Assembly (NCBI RefSeq): GCF_020782875.1
Contig: NZ_JAJGBN010000002.1
Span: 186,001-250,000, forward strand
Length of the DNA stretch: 64,000 nucleotides
From: Allomuricauda sp. M10
GTDB lineage: Bacteria; Bacteroidota; Bacteroidia; Flavobacteriales; Flavobacteriaceae
Direction of reading: 5' to 3'
In this document: positions 62,547-64,000 of the stretch, piece after piece
Numbering within the stretch: position 1 is the stretch's first letter
Layout of the letters: every line of letters begins with the position of its first letter
Notes under the pieces: model-generated
The model's input: the letters and a program-made list of their open reading frames with translations, nothing else
What the model was told of the DNA's origin: nothing
The model's database searches: none
Translations under genes and position numbers: made by a program

Positions 62547-64000
62547 ATGAAGATTACGCTACTAAAAAGCTTTTTGGTGCTTGGGGCATTTTTATGCTTT
62601 GGCATGATAAAGGCTCAGACAGTATCAGGTACCGTTTCTGACTCAAACGGACCTTTGCCAGGGGCAAGCGTATTGGTAAAAGGCACTACCAATGGTACGC
62701 AGACCGATTTTGACGGTAATTACACCCTAAACGGCATAGATGGTACAGCTACTTTAGTTTTTAGTTACATCGGTTACAAGACGCAAGAAGTTGCGGCAAA
62801 CGGCCGATCAACTATTAATGTAACCTTGGAAGAAGACGCACAAGCTTTGGACGAGGTGGTAATCATTGGTTACGGCCAAACAACGATTAAGGATGCGACC
62901 GGTGCAGTTGCCGCGGTAACCTCCGAGGAATTTAACGGTGGTGTTATCGCTTCCCCTGAACAATTGATCCAAGGTAAGACCGCGGGTGTTCAGATCACTC
63001 AAACAAGTGGTGAGCCCGGTGCAGGAATGAACTTGAGGATTAGGGGTTCCAATTCCATCCGATCTAACAACAACCCTTTGTTCGTTGTGGATGGTATTCC
63101 ATTGTCCGGTGAATCCACTACTCCTTCCGGCGGGGACGTAATCAATGGTGGTAACGCTACAAGAAACCCATTGAACTTTATCAACCCGAACGACATCGAA
63201 AGCATGTCGATCCTTAAAGATGCCTCCGCTACGGCCATCTATGGATCCAGGGGTGCCAATGGTGTTGTGATCATTACCACTAAAAGTGGTAAAGCGGGCA
63301 AGAGCGGTGTTTGGGAGTTCAACTCAAACCTAAGCATCTCATCCCCAGCCAACAAGTATGATTTGTTCAACGCAGATGAATTCTTGTCCAACACAGCATC
63401 CATTAGAAGTCAAGCCATTGCCGATGGTAGTGATTATGGATATGATACTGATTGGCAAGATTACATAACAAGAACAGTTGCCTCTCAAAATCAAAACCTT
63501 TCTTACTCCAGAAATTATGGAAGTGGCAATATTAGGGCAACGTTCTCTTATGGAAAGCAATTTGGTATCATTGAAAAATCAGAACAAGAGCGTATTACAG
63601 GAAGGATCAACGCAGGACATAGGTTTTTTGATGATAAATTGAGGTTGAACCTTCAGGCCTCCATCTCAAGGGTTAATGACGCTGCTCCTCCAATTAGTGG
63701 TAACTCAGGTGCCAGTGGTAACCTTATTGGTGCGGCCTATTCTGCCAATCCAACATGGCCTGCCAGTCCAGATTTCTTCTTGGAAGGGAACCAATTGAAC
63801 CCAGCCAACTATTTGGCCAATTATCAAGCAGAGACCCATACCAACCGTGCACTGGTTAATTTTTCTGCGGAATACGATTTCATTCCTGAACTAACTGGTA
63901 AAATCAATGTGGGTTATGATGATTCTGAAGCTACAGCATTGACCGCCGTTTCTTCAAACATCAACAACTTTAACCGGGTAACCGGAAATGGGCAGGCGGC
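62547..64000 (+). CDS. SusC/RagA-type TonB-linked outer membrane protein, N-terminal part
   Basis: The first 484 codons; the gene runs off the right edge and is open throughout. Signal peptide ends near MIKAQ (about 24). A carboxypeptidase-regulatory-like domain (25-100: VSGTVSDSNGPLPGASVLVKGTTNGT, DFDGNYTL) is followed by the TonB-box region and the plug domain (FVVDGIPL, then SILKDASATAIYGSRGANGVVIITTKSG), which are SusC signatures, then the first barrel strands. It imports oligosaccharides through the outer membrane. Next to LacI, GH65 and GH13 it is probably a maltodextrin importer; a SusD partner should follow outside the window. Confidence 0.95.
   Translation, partial: MKITLLKSFLVLGAFLCFGMIKAQTVSGTVSDSNGPLPGASVLVKGTTNGTQTDFDGNYTLNGIDGTATLVFSYIGYKTQEVAANGRSTINVTLEEDAQALDEVVIIGYGQTTIKDATGAVAAVTSEEFNGGVIASPEQLIQGKTAGVQITQTSGEPGAGMNLRIRGSNSIRSNNNPLFVVDGIPLSGESTTPSGGDVINGGNATRNPLNFINPNDIESMSILKDASATAIYGSRGANGVVIITTKSGKAGKSGVWEFNSNLSISSPANKYDLFNADEFLSNTASIRSQAIADGSDYGYDTDWQDYITRTVASQNQNLSYSRNYGSGNIRATFSYGKQFGIIEKSEQERITGRINAGHRFFDDKLRLNLQASISRVNDAAPPISGNSGASGNLIGAAYSANPTWPASPDFFLEGNQLNPANYLANYQAETHTNRALVNFSAEYDFIPELTGKINVGYDDSEATALTAVSSNINNFNRVTGNGQA

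Overview
The window reads as chromosomal DNA of a member of the Bacteroidota, most likely a (marine) Flavobacteriaceae. The reasons are the many promoters of the TTG-N17-19-TAnnTTTG type, a SusC-type TonB-linked transporter, the mevalonate pathway genes, an N-acyl-ornithine carbamoyltransferase in place of ordinary ArgF, an arsenosugar-type arsM cluster, and weak or absent Shine-Dalgarno sequences. A genus cannot be fixed from the sequence; Muricauda/Flagellimonas-like relatives are a guess. No phage, insertion sequence, CRISPR array or rRNA was seen. There is one tRNA (Phe).

Left part (1-9.4 kb): an outer membrane protein fragment and coaX, tRNA-Phe, an AraC regulator, a SRAP-family protein that has lost its catalytic cysteine, small envelope-stress type proteins beside a cardiolipin synthase, a beta-barrel protein, a M48-like zincin and a GH3-family adenylating enzyme. 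From 9.4 to 18.5 kb: an unusual pyruvate kinase-like protein, a GH32 fructosidase lipoprotein, a three-gene arsenosugar-type operon (DUF2064 protein, purine nucleoside phosphorylase, ArsM), a tandem pair of LysM/amidase paralogues of which one has lost its zinc ligands, and a GH113-like lipoprotein. From 18.6 to 25.4 kb: an FAD oxidoreductase and a membrane polyferredoxin, then a three-gene glycosyltransferase cassette.

The centre (25.4-35.5 kb) is a complete arginine operon: GNAT acyltransferase, argG, argC, proC, argD, argF', an SDR oxidoreductase, argB, argE, argH. It is preceded by a 26-codon open frame that ends in Pro-Arg-Arg-Arg-Pro-stop, which looks like an arginine-sensing leader peptide; this is the observation I find most interesting. 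All four REP-like palindromic repeats found in the window lie in the gaps of this operon. Directly after argH sits an AT-rich SIR2-domain gene that looks transferred and could be an anti-phage gene.

From 37.2 to 46.8 kb lie an M1 aminopeptidase, hydrolases, a DUF5916 outer membrane protein, an AraC regulator with a cupin protein, and a DUF2975/HTH pair. From 46.8 to 50.8 kb is an isoprenoid/lipid block on the minus strand (rluB, UbiA prenyltransferase, mevalonate kinase, diphosphomevalonate decarboxylase). From 51 to 56.3 kb is glycerol uptake and phosphorylation (glpK, glpF) with a flavoprotein and a glycerophosphodiesterase nearby. The right end (56.9-64 kb) is the start of a maltose/starch utilisation locus: GH13 lipoprotein and GH65 phosphorylase in an overlapping pair, a LacI-type regulator, a palindromic LacI-type operator, and a divergent SusC gene that runs off the window.
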